From Candidatus Hydrogenedentota bacterium (GTDB lineage: Bacteria; Hydrogenedentota; Hydrogenedentia; Hydrogenedentales; JAEUWI01), in contig JAEUWI010000004.1 of the NCBI GenBank assembly GCA_016791475.1, positions 1 to 64,000 of the forward strand: a stretch of DNA of 64,000 nucleotides, read 5' to 3'. Made by a program: the position numbers and the translations under genes. How positions within the stretch are numbered: position 1 is the stretch's first letter; every line of letters begins with the position of its first letter. Positions 53,198-60,836 of this stretch are shown here, one piece after another. The notes beneath the pieces were generated by a model that saw nothing but the letters and a program-made list of their open reading frames with translations, was not told the origin of the DNA and searched no databases.

Positions 53198-53225
53198 GCG
53201 CCGTCGGCTGGTGGGCCGACGGCGC
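53198..53225 (-). terminator. Rho-independent terminator
   Basis: A perfect 11-bp stem GCGCCGTCGGC / GCCGACGGCGC with TGGTGG loop. On the minus strand it is followed by TTTTATG. It lies about 230 bases past the end of the phosphatase gene and before the GH4 promoter. Confidence 0.72.
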
Positions 53226-53241
53226 GGGTTTGAGGGGAGAG

Positions 53242-53415
53242 AACGGCGCCCGGGGTACTGCAGGAAGGATGAGCTGTGTATTGGGCAAACAAGTCGCATC
53301 GTTGCAATGCGCGCATGAATTTTAGCCAGGGTATCGAGTGGACTAACGGGAGGAGAGAGCAATCCCGCCAGCAAGGCAGTGTTAGTTCCCTGGTTAAAAA
53401 ACCCCGGGCGCCGTT
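53242..53415. repeat. 15-bp inverted repeats bounding a 174-base segment
   Basis: AACGGCGCCCGGGGT (53242-53256) and its exact reverse complement (53401-53415) are separated by 144 bases. The arms are perfect. The enclosed segment has no open frame of note, and no target-site duplication is obvious. It may be a small non-autonomous mobile element or a long-range stem. Confidence 0.5.
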
Positions 53416-53454
53416 GAAAACTGTATTAAACTTTCTCCAGGCCTCGGCCTGTGG

Positions 53455-54270
53455 TCAGATGGCTGCTTTCTTCGCTTCCGCCAGCGCCGGAACGTGCTCA
53501 AGGAAGAACGCCGACGTGTCCAGATTGGCGATGGAATCCACCACGACATCCGGTTGGTACGCGTAGCGGCTCAAGTCCGACTTCCCCGTGCCTCCCGAGA
53601 GGACGAGTACCGTCTTGTAGCCCAACTGCACGCCGCCGAGGATGTCCGTTTCCATGGTGTCTCCTATCATGATGGTCTGTGCCGCGCGTAATCCCATTTC
53701 TATCCGAGCGGCACGCATCATAATCGGACTGGGCTTTCCCACACTGAAGGCGCTCACGCCGGTGGCGGCTTCCAACATGGCTACGATAGCCCCGCAGCCG
53801 GGACGGGTCCCGCTGGCGGTGGGGCAGTTCGGGTCCATATTAGTCGCCACAAGTTTGGCGCCTTTAAGAATCATGTTAACGGCGTGTTCGATCACCTCGA
53901 AATTCATCGTGCGACCTTCACCCACGACCACGTAGTCCGGGTCGTGATCCACGATGGCGTAGCCGTTGCGGTGAAGGGCGTTCAGCAATCCCCCTTCGCC
54001 AATGACATAGGCGGTGCCGTTGGGCTTCTGATGGGCCAGATAGCGGGCCGTCGCCATGGCGCACGTGTAGATGTGCTCTTCGCCCACGTGAAAGCCCATG
54101 CGATTCAATTTGGTTATCATGTCGCGCCGCGTGCGCTGGCTGTTGTTTGTGAGAAATCGAAAGGGAACGTTTTCAGCCACCAGCCGATTGATGAAGGCCA
54201 CCGCGCCGGGAATAACGTCGTTGCTGCGGTAGATAACCCCATCCATGTCTATCAGGTAACCGTATTTCAT
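53455..54270 (-). CDS. HAD-IIA family sugar phosphatase (NagD-like)
   Basis: 271 residues. HAD motif I is LIDMDGVIYRSN, motif II is FLTNNSQRTRRD, and motifs III/IV are SVGKPSPIMMRAA and IMIGDTMETDILGGVQLG. The large cap insertion and length match NagD/PGP-type phosphatases that dephosphorylate small sugar phosphates or nucleotides. The gene stands alone between intergenic regions on either side. GAGAAAG precedes the ATG. Confidence 0.9.
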   Translation of the reverse strand: MKYGYLIDMDGVIYRSNDVIPGAVAFINRLVAENVPFRFLTNNSQRTRRDMITKLNRMGFHVGEEHIYTCAMATARYLAHQKPNGTAYVIGEGGLLNALHRNGYAIVDHDPDYVVVGEGRTMNFEVIEHAVNMILKGAKLVATNMDPNCPTASGTRPGCGAIVAMLEAATGVSAFSVGKPSPIMMRAARIEMGLRAAQTIMIGDTMETDILGGVQLGYKTVLVLSGGTGKSDLSRYAYQPDVVVDSIANLDTSAFFLEHVPALAEAKKAAI

Positions 54271-54905
54271 GGTAGCTTTCTCTTTATGTTATTTCACTGT
54301 ATGGGTCAAACCGGGCCAAACAATTTCGGCCCTGACCCGGCCAGTAGCCGGTCCGCCAAGCGCCCAGGAAGCAGGACAACAGCGCTTCCTGGACGCTTGC
54401 GGTACCGAGAGATCCAACTTTATGTGCTCCGGCCGGACCGGGGAGGTCGGGGGCTCCCCAGTCCGGCCAAAGCGATGGGAGGCTTTGGTCTTTCAACGAA
54501 TCGCATTTAAACTTTCAAGCTTAGTTGCTGGCCGCTGTCGACCATGCAACACTATATGCAACGCCCGTGCCAAAATCGCAAGAACAGCCAATTCCCCAAT
54601 GTTTTCAGGCATTTGACCGCTCTGCATCCGAAAACCCGTGTCATTTGCCCGTTACAAATCCTACCGCTGTGTAATCTGCGCTGGCCTTAGACACAGCGTG
54701 GTAAGCTGGATGCGCACGGGCGACGAATCGAAACGGAGTTTGGGCCGTCTTCAGAGTCGGCAGGGATCATCGGCAGAGCGAAAAAGATGTGTTACTGTCG
54801 TCGCTGCTGTCACTGAATATTCTGTGATTGCCCTCGCCCCACAAAACAAAAACAGGACAAGACCCGAAAGCCTCATCCTGCTAATCAATCACAAACAAAC
54901 GACGG
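54271..54905. other. Long intergenic region with GC-rich hairpins
   Basis: A 635-base gap between the NagD-like gene and pyrE. It has at least three inverted repeats: GGGCC/GGCCC near 54314-54333, a 9-bp stem at 54364-54372 with 54384-54392, and a 15-bp stem with one mismatch at 54431-54445 with 54454-54468. No T run follows them. Open frames here (such as 54269-54616 and 54638-55021) show no protein features. A structured RNA or palindromic repeat element is possible. Confidence 0.55.
54431..54468. repeat. Strong GC-rich inverted repeat
   Basis: GGCCGGAC-C-GGGGAG pairs with CTCCCC-A-GTCCGGCC around an eight-base loop, giving 14 of 15 pairs. It lies in a cluster of smaller hairpins in a gene-free region. 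It is flanked by A or mixed bases, not a T run, so a terminator is unlikely. Confidence 0.65.
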
Positions 54906-55481
54906 TCAAATCACCAGATCATCTGGTTCCATCACGGGTAATGCCGCCAATTCGGTCGGTACTTCGTCCGGTGCCCAGCTCTCCATATTCAGTCGAGCTA
55001 CAGGACGGTAGGGATACTTGAAATCGACCTTGCCACCGCTGCGATCAATCAGCGCCGCCACGCCAACGATCTCCGCGCCGCGCGCTTCCAAATGCTCTAT
55101 GGTCTTCATGATGGAGCCGCCGGTGGTCACGATGTCCTCCACCACCAGCACGCGGATACCTTTCGGTATGGCGAAACCCCGCTTAACCGCCATCGTGCCG
55201 TCGGGCTCTTTCTCTGCGAATACGCCCCGCACCCCCAGGCTCCGCGCGGTGTCGTAGGCCAGTATGATCCCACCCGTGGCCGGACCCGCCACGAGCTGCA
55301 CATTATCATTGCGAAACAAATCCGCCATGGCCACACACAAAGGCCCCGTGTACTCCGGATACTGAAGCACCCGCGCCGCCTGGAGGAACTGACGCCCGTG
55401 GCGCCCGCTCGCATAGATAAAGTGGCCTTCCAGCAGCGCGCCCGCCTTCTTGAAATAATCAAACACTTCCGCTTCGGTCAT
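54906..55481 (-). CDS. pyrE: Orotate phosphoribosyltransferase
   Basis: 191 residues. The PRPP-binding motif VLVVEDIVTTGGSIMKTI is diagnostic, with LVAGPATGGIILAYDTAR and FAEKEPDGTMAVKRGF upstream. It makes OMP from orotate and PRPP, the fifth step of pyrimidine synthesis. Its ATG overlaps the pyrF stop, so pyrF and pyrE are one operon. Confidence 0.95.
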   Translation of the reverse strand: MTEAEVFDYFKKAGALLEGHFIYASGRHGRQFLQAARVLQYPEYTGPLCVAMADLFRNDNVQLVAGPATGGIILAYDTARSLGVRGVFAEKEPDGTMAVKRGFAIPKGIRVLVVEDIVTTGGSIMKTIEHLEARGAEIVGVAALIDRSGGKVDFKYPYRPVARLNMESWAPDEVPTELAALPVMEPDDLVI

Positions 55482-56170
55482 TGGGCAAGCTCCTCGTGGA
55501 TCAGGCGGACCGCTTCCGCCGGGTTGGCATGGTTAAGAATAGGACGACCCACCACAATCATCGAAGCGCCAGCACGAGCCGCGTCACCCGGGGTCATGAT
55601 GCGCTCCTGATCGTCCTTGGTTGACCAGGCAGGACGGATGCCCGGCGTCACCACGATTGGCTCAGGGCCTACCGCCGCCCGCACCAGTTCGATTTCCTGG
55701 GGCGAACATACGATGCCGTGGGCCCCCGACTCCACCGCCTGCTTCGCCAGACGCGGCACCGCCTCAGCCGCCGTCTCATGGAAACCCACCTCATCTCGAA
55801 GTTGGGCATCGCTGAAGCTGGTGAGCACGGTCACCGCAAGAATCCGCGTAGGCGTCCCCTCCACCGCCTTCCGCGCCGCCGCGATCATAGTGCGCCCGCC
55901 CGAGGCATGAAGCGTGAACAGCCCCACCTCCAGCGCCGCCGCCGCGCTGGCGCTGTGGGCCACCGTATTGGGAATATCATGAAACTTGAGGTCCAGCATA
56001 ACCTGCTTACCCAGCGCCAGCACATCGGCGACAATCGCCGGGCCACAGCGGGTGAACAATTGGGAGCCAATTTTAAACCACGCGCAGGCGCCGCAGGCCG
56101 AAACAATGGCCAGAGCCTCCTCCCGCGTATCGACATCAAGGACAGTAATCAGTTCAGTTTGCTTGGACAA
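55478..56170 (-). CDS. pyrF: Orotidine 5'-phosphate decarboxylase
   Basis: 230 residues. The catalytic core is MLDLKFHDIPNTVAHSA, holding the Lys-Asp network of OMP decarboxylases, followed by GLFTLHASGG, GIVCSPQEIELVR and TPGIRPAW. It converts OMP to UMP. The start is a TTG at 56170 (LSKQTELITVLDVD), eight bases after GGGAAG; the frame to 56326 is much longer than the family and unlike it. An extended -10 promoter lies just upstream. Confidence 0.94.
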   Translation of the reverse strand: MSKQTELITVLDVDTREEALAIVSACGACAWFKIGSQLFTRCGPAIVADVLALGKQVMLDLKFHDIPNTVAHSASAAAALEVGLFTLHASGGRTMIAAARKAVEGTPTRILAVTVLTSFSDAQLRDEVGFHETAAEAVPRLAKQAVESGAHGIVCSPQEIELVRAAVGPEPIVVTPGIRPAWSTKDDQERIMTPGDAARAGASMIVVGRPILNHANPAEAVRLIHEELAQ

Positions 56171-56204
56171 GGTAAGGTCTTCCCGTAGGTTGGTTGGAGC
56201 CGCG

Positions 56205-56213
56205 ATTATAGCA
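56205..56213 (-). promoter_or_regulatory. Extended -10 promoter of pyrFE
   Basis: On the minus strand TG-C-TATAAT (56205-56213) is a perfect extended -10 element, 35 bases before the pyrF TTG. No -35 is obvious, as expected for extended -10 promoters. Confidence 0.65.
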
Positions 56214-56366
56214 TGGGAAGGCGGCTGGGTGCGCGGCGCTGCCCAAATGGGATTGCGGGTCCGCAGCCACACGGAGGAAGCAGGCGTCACAAAAAGACCC
56301 TGGACTGGGCGAAGGGCAATCGCCATCCCACGGCCTATCTCTTTTCTATATCAAAACAGCCCAAGC

Positions 56367-57497
56367 TCAAGTTGAGCCATTGCGGCTTACTACGGACAAT
56401 GTCAAAAGCGACATTCCAAGAAGCAGCAGGTCTGCCAAGTTGATGGACCCGTTCACTGAAGTCAGCTTCGCTCCGGAACAACCGCTACCTTCACCTTCAC
56501 CTTCACCTTCACCTTCACCTTCACCTTCTCCTTCTCCTTCACCACCCGAACCGCTGCCATCGGCCGGGGCCGCGTTGGCCCAACCGAGATCGATCAGGGC
56601 TCCGACCTCGAAGGCGGCGAACTCGCGTCGGACGACACCGGTATCGTAGGTGTGTACAGCCACAGCCTCTACCGACAGCCGGTCCGCATCCCATCGCGAT
56701 AGACTGAGATCGCCCGCGAAGAATATCGGCGCATAAATCGGTGGAAGTGCGCCGCCCCCCTTCGCATAAGCGGCTGCGGCATTGCGTCCGGAAAAGTAGA
56801 GATCGCCGTTTGACAGGTCCCCCAGCGTCCCTAGAAAGGTGGGCGGCTCGCCGCCGAAGAGGTTTTCACCCGCTCCATTGACGATAAACGAATCCCAAAC
56901 GGAGTGTATCCCACCGCCTCGCACCGAGAAACCTGTGGAGGACGCATGGGAAAAAAAGCCCAGGGCGCGGGAAAGCTCTGCAAGAAGTTGACTGCGCAGA
57001 TCGAATTCTTCCGCGTCGGGCTCGCCCGCGCCCCGATTAATGGGGAACCCGAAATCCACGCGGATAGTGACCTCCTCGTAACTTGGGAAGGCCTTCTCCC
57101 CGGTTTGAATTCGTTCGTAGGCCGTCCCGTTGCTGAAGCCTGGCTCGTTTACAAAGAGCGTGTCGGCATACACCGGAACACTGTTTCCACTTAGCCCCGA
57201 GTCTTCAACGAGCACATCCAGTGTCCCTTCAACGTTCAATACGTCCGCAATATAGTCCAATACAGCATGCAAACTCTCCTGGGCAGCCGCGCCAGTATCC
57301 GTATCGTCAAAGCCCACGTCCGAATCGTTGATAATATCCAGATACCAGATGTTGAATGATATGCCGTGCGCTTCCACGGTAGTTGTTGGCGCCATCAAGG
57401 GCGGAAGTTCCGCCACCGCCACCGTACCACTGCAGACTAGAGCAACTGTAAATCCAAAATTGATGATTCCACCAATCAGGCGACCTCGAGACGACAT
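56367..57497 (-). CDS. Secreted metzincin-like protein with lost catalytic motif, Gly-Glu linker and C-terminal anchor
   Basis: 376 residues. Signal peptide IINFGFTVALVCSGTVAVA. Residues 165-205 align with the zinc helix of metzincin-type proteases (LLxELxxALGFFSHASSTGF, then SVWDSFIVNG), but HExxH is replaced by AELSR (173-177), so zinc catalysis should be lost. A (Gly-Glu)n linker encoded by repeated ACCTTC hexamers on the plus strand (56487-56543) leads to SGCSG and a hydrophobic stretch (LADLLLLGMSLLTLSVV) ending in basic R, resembling a C-terminal sorting/anchor tail. The ATG at 57497 has GGGAG eight bases upstream. Confidence 0.78.
   Translation of the reverse strand: MSSRGRLIGGIINFGFTVALVCSGTVAVAELPPLMAPTTTVEAHGISFNIWYLDIINDSDVGFDDTDTGAAAQESLHAVLDYIADVLNVEGTLDVLVEDSGLSGNSVPVYADTLFVNEPGFSNGTAYERIQTGEKAFPSYEEVTIRVDFGFPINRGAGEPDAEEFDLRSQLLAELSRALGFFSHASSTGFSVRGGGIHSVWDSFIVNGAGENLFGGEPPTFLGTLGDLSNGDLYFSGRNAAAAYAKGGGALPPIYAPIFFAGDLSLSRWDADRLSVEAVAVHTYDTGVVRREFAAFEVGALIDLGWANAAPADGSGSGGEGEGEGEGEGEGEGEGEGSGCSGAKLTSVNGSINLADLLLLGMSLLTLSVVSRNGST
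56487..56543. repeat. Hexanucleotide tandem repeat encoding a Gly-Glu linker
   Basis: The plus strand repeats CTTCAC (with a few CTTCTC units), read on the minus strand as GGTGAA or GGAGAA, giving alternating Gly and Glu. Unit length is six, so slippage would change the linker length without shifting frame. Confidence 0.85.
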
Positions 57498-57733
57498 GAT
57501 GTTTTCTCCCTGCTGGAAATTAGTCCGGAACACTCCTCTGCGATATCAAGAGCGTACCACATCAGGCTTGTATCGTCTACGAACCCTTTATAGGAACCGC
57601 TTCGTCGCCGCCGGGGGCAGCAAGACCCCTTTTCCACGCCACAGCGCAAATCAAAAGTTGCGTTTGTATGATTACCGAGTACAAAATTTGGTCAGATGGA
57701 AAGCAAATCCCAATCAAAGGAGATAGATTTCCA

Positions 57734-58438
57734 ATGAAGAAACCAGTCACATTCCAGGGAATAGGTACCGTCAAGTTGGGTCTTTGGGCAGCCTTTCTGG
57801 CACCTGCCATCGTGTTTCAAGTCGGAGCCCAGCCACCAGCCCCCGAAAGCCCGTCCGCCCCGAAGAATTCCGCCGAATCTGGCCAGGACACTTCGTTCCC
57901 CGACGTGGATCTCCACACGCTGGTCCTGCGCGAGCAAGGAGGGCGCGCTGACGGCACATCGGCCCTTTCCGTCCGCGGGACCTCCGATGGTACGGTCGAA
58001 GTGCGTGACGCCTCGGGCAACCTCATCCAGACGTATCCGCTGAGCCGTTTCTCTGTTTCGGGCAAAGTGTCCCGTGAGGCGACCGAGAAGTTGGGCGCAC
58101 GCGTGGAAGTTCTGGAGAAATCGCTCGCGGACCGCAAGATTCAGGAGGAGGAAACCCAGAATCAGGCGCTGGAAGTGGCAAAGGAAGCCGAGGTTAAGGC
58201 CAAAGAAGAGGAAAAGGCAAAGGACATCAAGTGGCAGCAGGATTTCAAGGCGAAGTCCGCGCCTTATCTCGACAGGAAAACCAACTCAAAGGTAAACGCG
58301 GTCAAAATCGACGCCCGCGAAATCCGTGAGGACGGCACTTACCTCTACGAAGGCAAGCCCATGAAACCCGTCCGGCTTTTCAACAAGGAACGCAGCCGGT
58401 ATGAGATGGCGATTCCCGTGCCCGCGCCGGCGGAGTAA
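57734..58438 (+). CDS. Secreted coiled-coil protein of unknown function
   Basis: 234 residues. Signal peptide-like start (TFQGIGTVKLGLWAAFLAPAIVFQVGAQ). A Pro/Ser-rich segment is followed by a beta part (LHTLVLREQGGRADGTSALSVRGTSDGTVEVRDASGN) and a coiled coil rich in Glu, Lys and Ala (VEVLEKSLADRKIQEEETQNQ, KEAEVKAKEEEKAKD). I do not recognise a family. AAGGAGA precedes the ATG at 57734; a longer frame starts at 57668. It converges on the ceramidase-like gene. Confidence 0.78.
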   Translation: MKKPVTFQGIGTVKLGLWAAFLAPAIVFQVGAQPPAPESPSAPKNSAESGQDTSFPDVDLHTLVLREQGGRADGTSALSVRGTSDGTVEVRDASGNLIQTYPLSRFSVSGKVSREATEKLGARVEVLEKSLADRKIQEEETQNQALEVAKEAEVKAKEEEKAKDIKWQQDFKAKSAPYLDRKTNSKVNAVKIDAREIREDGTYLYEGKPMKPVRLFNKERSRYEMAIPVPAPAE

Positions 58439-58450
58439 AGCGCGGACAGG

Positions 58451-59743
58451 CTAGCCCGCACTCAGCTCCTTGAGCAGTCCCGTCACCCCCACCGTAAAGT
58501 CGGCCTCGGCCTGTTCCGTAAACACGGACACGCTGGGCTCGTAGCCCCCTTCCGCAAAGGCAGCCTTCGTGGGCATGTAGAGCAGGGAACCATTCGTCAG
58601 GCCGAAGTAGAAGGTGTTCTTGAAGGGCGAAGCGGCGCGGACATTGAGCGCAATCTCGCAGAATAGTTCGATGGGGGCGGCCCAGATGACGGTGTCGCCG
58701 TTGATGGTGAGGGTGTAAACCGGAACCCGCACAAGGGAATTGCCATCGGACCCCGTCGACGCGAATTCCGCCAGGGTATCGAGCCAGCCCAGCCCGGGCT
58801 TGCGCGGTGTATCGATCAAGATTCGGGTAGTGGCCAGCTTGATATCCCCCGTGGTGGCCTCGATGGTGCTGTTGAGCGCCACGATGGGTGCGCCAAGGGT
58901 TTCGTCGAAACTCTTGATGCGCGGGTCATTGGGATCATTGCCTACCGTAGGATGGGGCGCAATATTGCCCTCGGCGCCGTTGATAAAAAGCATGGGCACA
59001 CCGAGCTTTTCCTCGACATAGCTTGAAGCCCAGCCGGGCGCGTCGCCCGTGATCTGGGTGTTCCCGCCATGCAGGCAGGTGCCGTGGATGGCGTAGTTGG
59101 CGATAAGGCCGATGGGGCTGCCATCGGGACGTTCCAAGCGGATCAACCCGAGCTGGCGATCGGTGGGGCCGTCGGGGTTCTCACCCAGGACGGTCTTGCC
59201 CTCCCGCACTTCACGTCTATTAATGTTCGCCTGGGCCTCGCCGATGGCGATACCGAGCCGGGCGGGTTCCAGTTTCTTGTGGGCTTCCTTGATGCCTTCG
59301 ATCAAGCCCTGGTTTACCTTTTCCCAGTAGACTGTATCCTCAGTCGTTGAACGATCACCCAGCGATCCACCGAAAAAGAGCGTGCCTAATTCCTGCGGAC
59401 CTACATGGGGCGCGGAATGGGTATGTGTCGTGGACCACCAGATCTGTTCGGGTTTGATGCCGGTCTCCCCTTCCAGCCGCGTGCAGAAATCGCGGTAGAA
59501 GGCGGACGAGATCGTGCAGATGTCTGAAGACACGAGGTAGAAGACCGTCGTGCCGTCGTCCATTGCGGCGATGCGATGGTAAATCTTATCGCGGACACCG
59601 GTGGATTGACGCGGCGCATAGCCGTGAAGCCATTGGGGCGTGTCGGGGGTGATGTCCACCTTGACGCAGGCCGCGCGGAACTCAGCGGCGGCGGGGAAGG
59701 TGGCGAGAAGGGTCGCGGTGAGGGCGATGACGAACGCGGGCAT
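58451..59743 (-). CDS. Secreted neutral/alkaline ceramidase-like hydrolase
   Basis: 430 residues with a signal peptide (FVIALTATLLATFPAAAEF). The zinc-site motif THTHSAPHVGP and downstream NYAIHGTCLHG and TGDAPGWASSYVE match the N-terminal domain of neutral ceramidases (pfam04734), which cleave the amide of ceramide. The C-terminal immunoglobulin-like domain of full ceramidases is not evident, so it is a shorter member; substrate not certain. GGGAG six bases before the ATG supports the start. Confidence 0.85.
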   Translation of the reverse strand: MPAFVIALTATLLATFPAAAEFRAACVKVDITPDTPQWLHGYAPRQSTGVRDKIYHRIAAMDDGTTVFYLVSSDICTISSAFYRDFCTRLEGETGIKPEQIWWSTTHTHSAPHVGPQELGTLFFGGSLGDRSTTEDTVYWEKVNQGLIEGIKEAHKKLEPARLGIAIGEAQANINRREVREGKTVLGENPDGPTDRQLGLIRLERPDGSPIGLIANYAIHGTCLHGGNTQITGDAPGWASSYVEEKLGVPMLFINGAEGNIAPHPTVGNDPNDPRIKSFDETLGAPIVALNSTIEATTGDIKLATTRILIDTPRKPGLGWLDTLAEFASTGSDGNSLVRVPVYTLTINGDTVIWAAPIELFCEIALNVRAASPFKNTFYFGLTNGSLLYMPTKAAFAEGGYEPSVSVFTEQAEADFTVGVTGLLKELSAG

Positions 59744-59772
59744 TGGGAACTCCCTTGTTGTAGGTCGGATAG

Positions 59773-59820
59773 GACCGATAGGACGGATACAATGAATCGG
59801 TCCTATCCGTCTTATCGGTC
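59773..59820. repeat. 17-bp inverted repeat (GATAGGAC-type) between ceramidase and pyrD genes
   Basis: GACCGATAGGACGGATA (59773-59789) pairs with 59804-59820 with one mismatch around a 14-base spacer. The units GATAGGAC/GTCCTATC recur directly and inverted, so two alternative folds exist. It is followed by two small GC hairpins (59835-59849 and 59865-59881). The cluster fills the 164-base gap. Confidence 0.65.
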
Positions 59821-59906
59821 ATATCAGCTCTGTGCGCGCCTTCGGCGCGGAAATCACAAGCGGAATCCGCCGAAGGCGGATGCCACATTCCTCGCAGGGT
59901 TCCCAA

Positions 59907-60836
59907 TCACGTCAACCGCATGCCGCCAATCAGGTCGGTGAGATCCTCCACGCCGTGACGCGTGCAGTAATCCTCCAGCCCTTCCACCACTTTTATCGCG
60001 GCATCGGGCTGACGGAAGGAGTAGCTGCCCACGGATACGGCCGTGGCGCCCGCAAGGATAAACTGCATCGCGTCGCCCGCCGTGCAGATGCCGCCCATGC
60101 CGATGATGGGGATTTTGATGGCCTTGGCGCAGTCCCACACCATCTTCACCGCAACAGGGCGGATCGCGGGACCACTCAGGCCGCCGACGATGTTGCTGAG
60201 GATGGGGCGGCGCGTCTCGGGATCGATGCCGATGCCGAGGAGCGTATTGATCATGGAAATGGCGTTCGCACCGGCCTCTTCCGCCGCCAGCGCGGGCTCG
60301 GCGATGTCGATGATGTTCGGTGTAAGCTTGATGAACACAGGAAGGTTGGTCGCGGCCTTGATGGCGCGGGTGTACAACTGGACCTGCTCGGGAATCTGGG
60401 CCACCAGCGTGCAGCCCCGGGCCGTGCGGGCATCGTGCACATTCGGGCAGGAAAGGTTCGCTTCAATGGCGTCCGCCGCGCCTTCTTTGGTCAGGCGCTC
60501 GGCAAGCATGGCGTAGTCCTCAGGACTCTTGCCGTAGATGTTGCCGATGATCGTGCAGCCTTTGTCGCGCAAGAAGGGAGCCTTGTCGCGAAGGTAGGCT
60601 TCGATGCCCACGTTCTGGAGGCCTATGGCGTTCAACATACCCGCGGGCGTCTCCACCAGGCGCGGGGGCTTGTTGCCCGCACGGGGCTCCAGCGAAAGAC
60701 TCTTGGTCGTCACCGCGCCAAGACGGGCGATATCGAAATAGCGATCATATTCCTGGCCGTAGGCAAAGGTCCCGGAACCCACGGTCACCGGGTTCTTCAT
60801 CTTCAGGCCGCCGACGTTGACTTCAAGATTTGGCAT
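59907..60836 (-). CDS. pyrD: Dihydroorotate dehydrogenase, class 1B catalytic subunit
   Basis: 309 residues. Class 1 features: NPVTVGSGTFAYG, GAVTTKSLSLEPRAGNKPPR, NAIGLQNVGIEAY, EANLSCPNVHDAR with the catalytic Cys, and GMGGICTAGDAMQFILAGATAVSVG. It oxidises dihydroorotate to orotate, passing electrons to PyrK. The ATG at 60836 (MPNLEVNVGGL) shares its base with the pyrK stop, so both are co-translated. Confidence 0.95.
   Translation of the reverse strand: MPNLEVNVGGLKMKNPVTVGSGTFAYGQEYDRYFDIARLGAVTTKSLSLEPRAGNKPPRLVETPAGMLNAIGLQNVGIEAYLRDKAPFLRDKGCTIIGNIYGKSPEDYAMLAERLTKEGAADAIEANLSCPNVHDARTARGCTLVAQIPEQVQLYTRAIKAATNLPVFIKLTPNIIDIAEPALAAEEAGANAISMINTLLGIGIDPETRRPILSNIVGGLSGPAIRPVAVKMVWDCAKAIKIPIIGMGGICTAGDAMQFILAGATAVSVGSYSFRQPDAAIKVVEGLEDYCTRHGVEDLTDLIGGMRLT

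Larger units (their letters stand above)
52994..53454. other. Regulatory region upstream of the GH4 gene
   Basis: This 461-base stretch holds a TTGACA -35 box (minus strand, 53093-53098), a CTAACGGTTAG palindrome (53072-53082), an inverted copy AACTAACCG at 53012-53020, further GTTAG/CTAAC half-sites at 53343-53347 and 53381-53385, a terminator hairpin (53198-53225), and a 15-bp inverted repeat at 53242-53256 and 53401-53415. No gene is seen. Confidence 0.6.

Noticed and set aside
53404-53470. Terminator directly after the NagD-like gene (CAGGC/GCCTG hairpin)
   Set aside because: The stem is five pairs with a mixed tail; the stronger hairpin with TTTT at 53198-53225 is the better candidate.
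56487-56543. Repeat tract considered as a CRISPR-like array
   Set aside because: The units are 6 bases, contiguous and in frame with a protein linker; there are no spacers.
59835-59881. Small GC hairpins as a terminator for pyrD
   Set aside because: The stems are only six or seven pairs and no T run follows on the minus strand.
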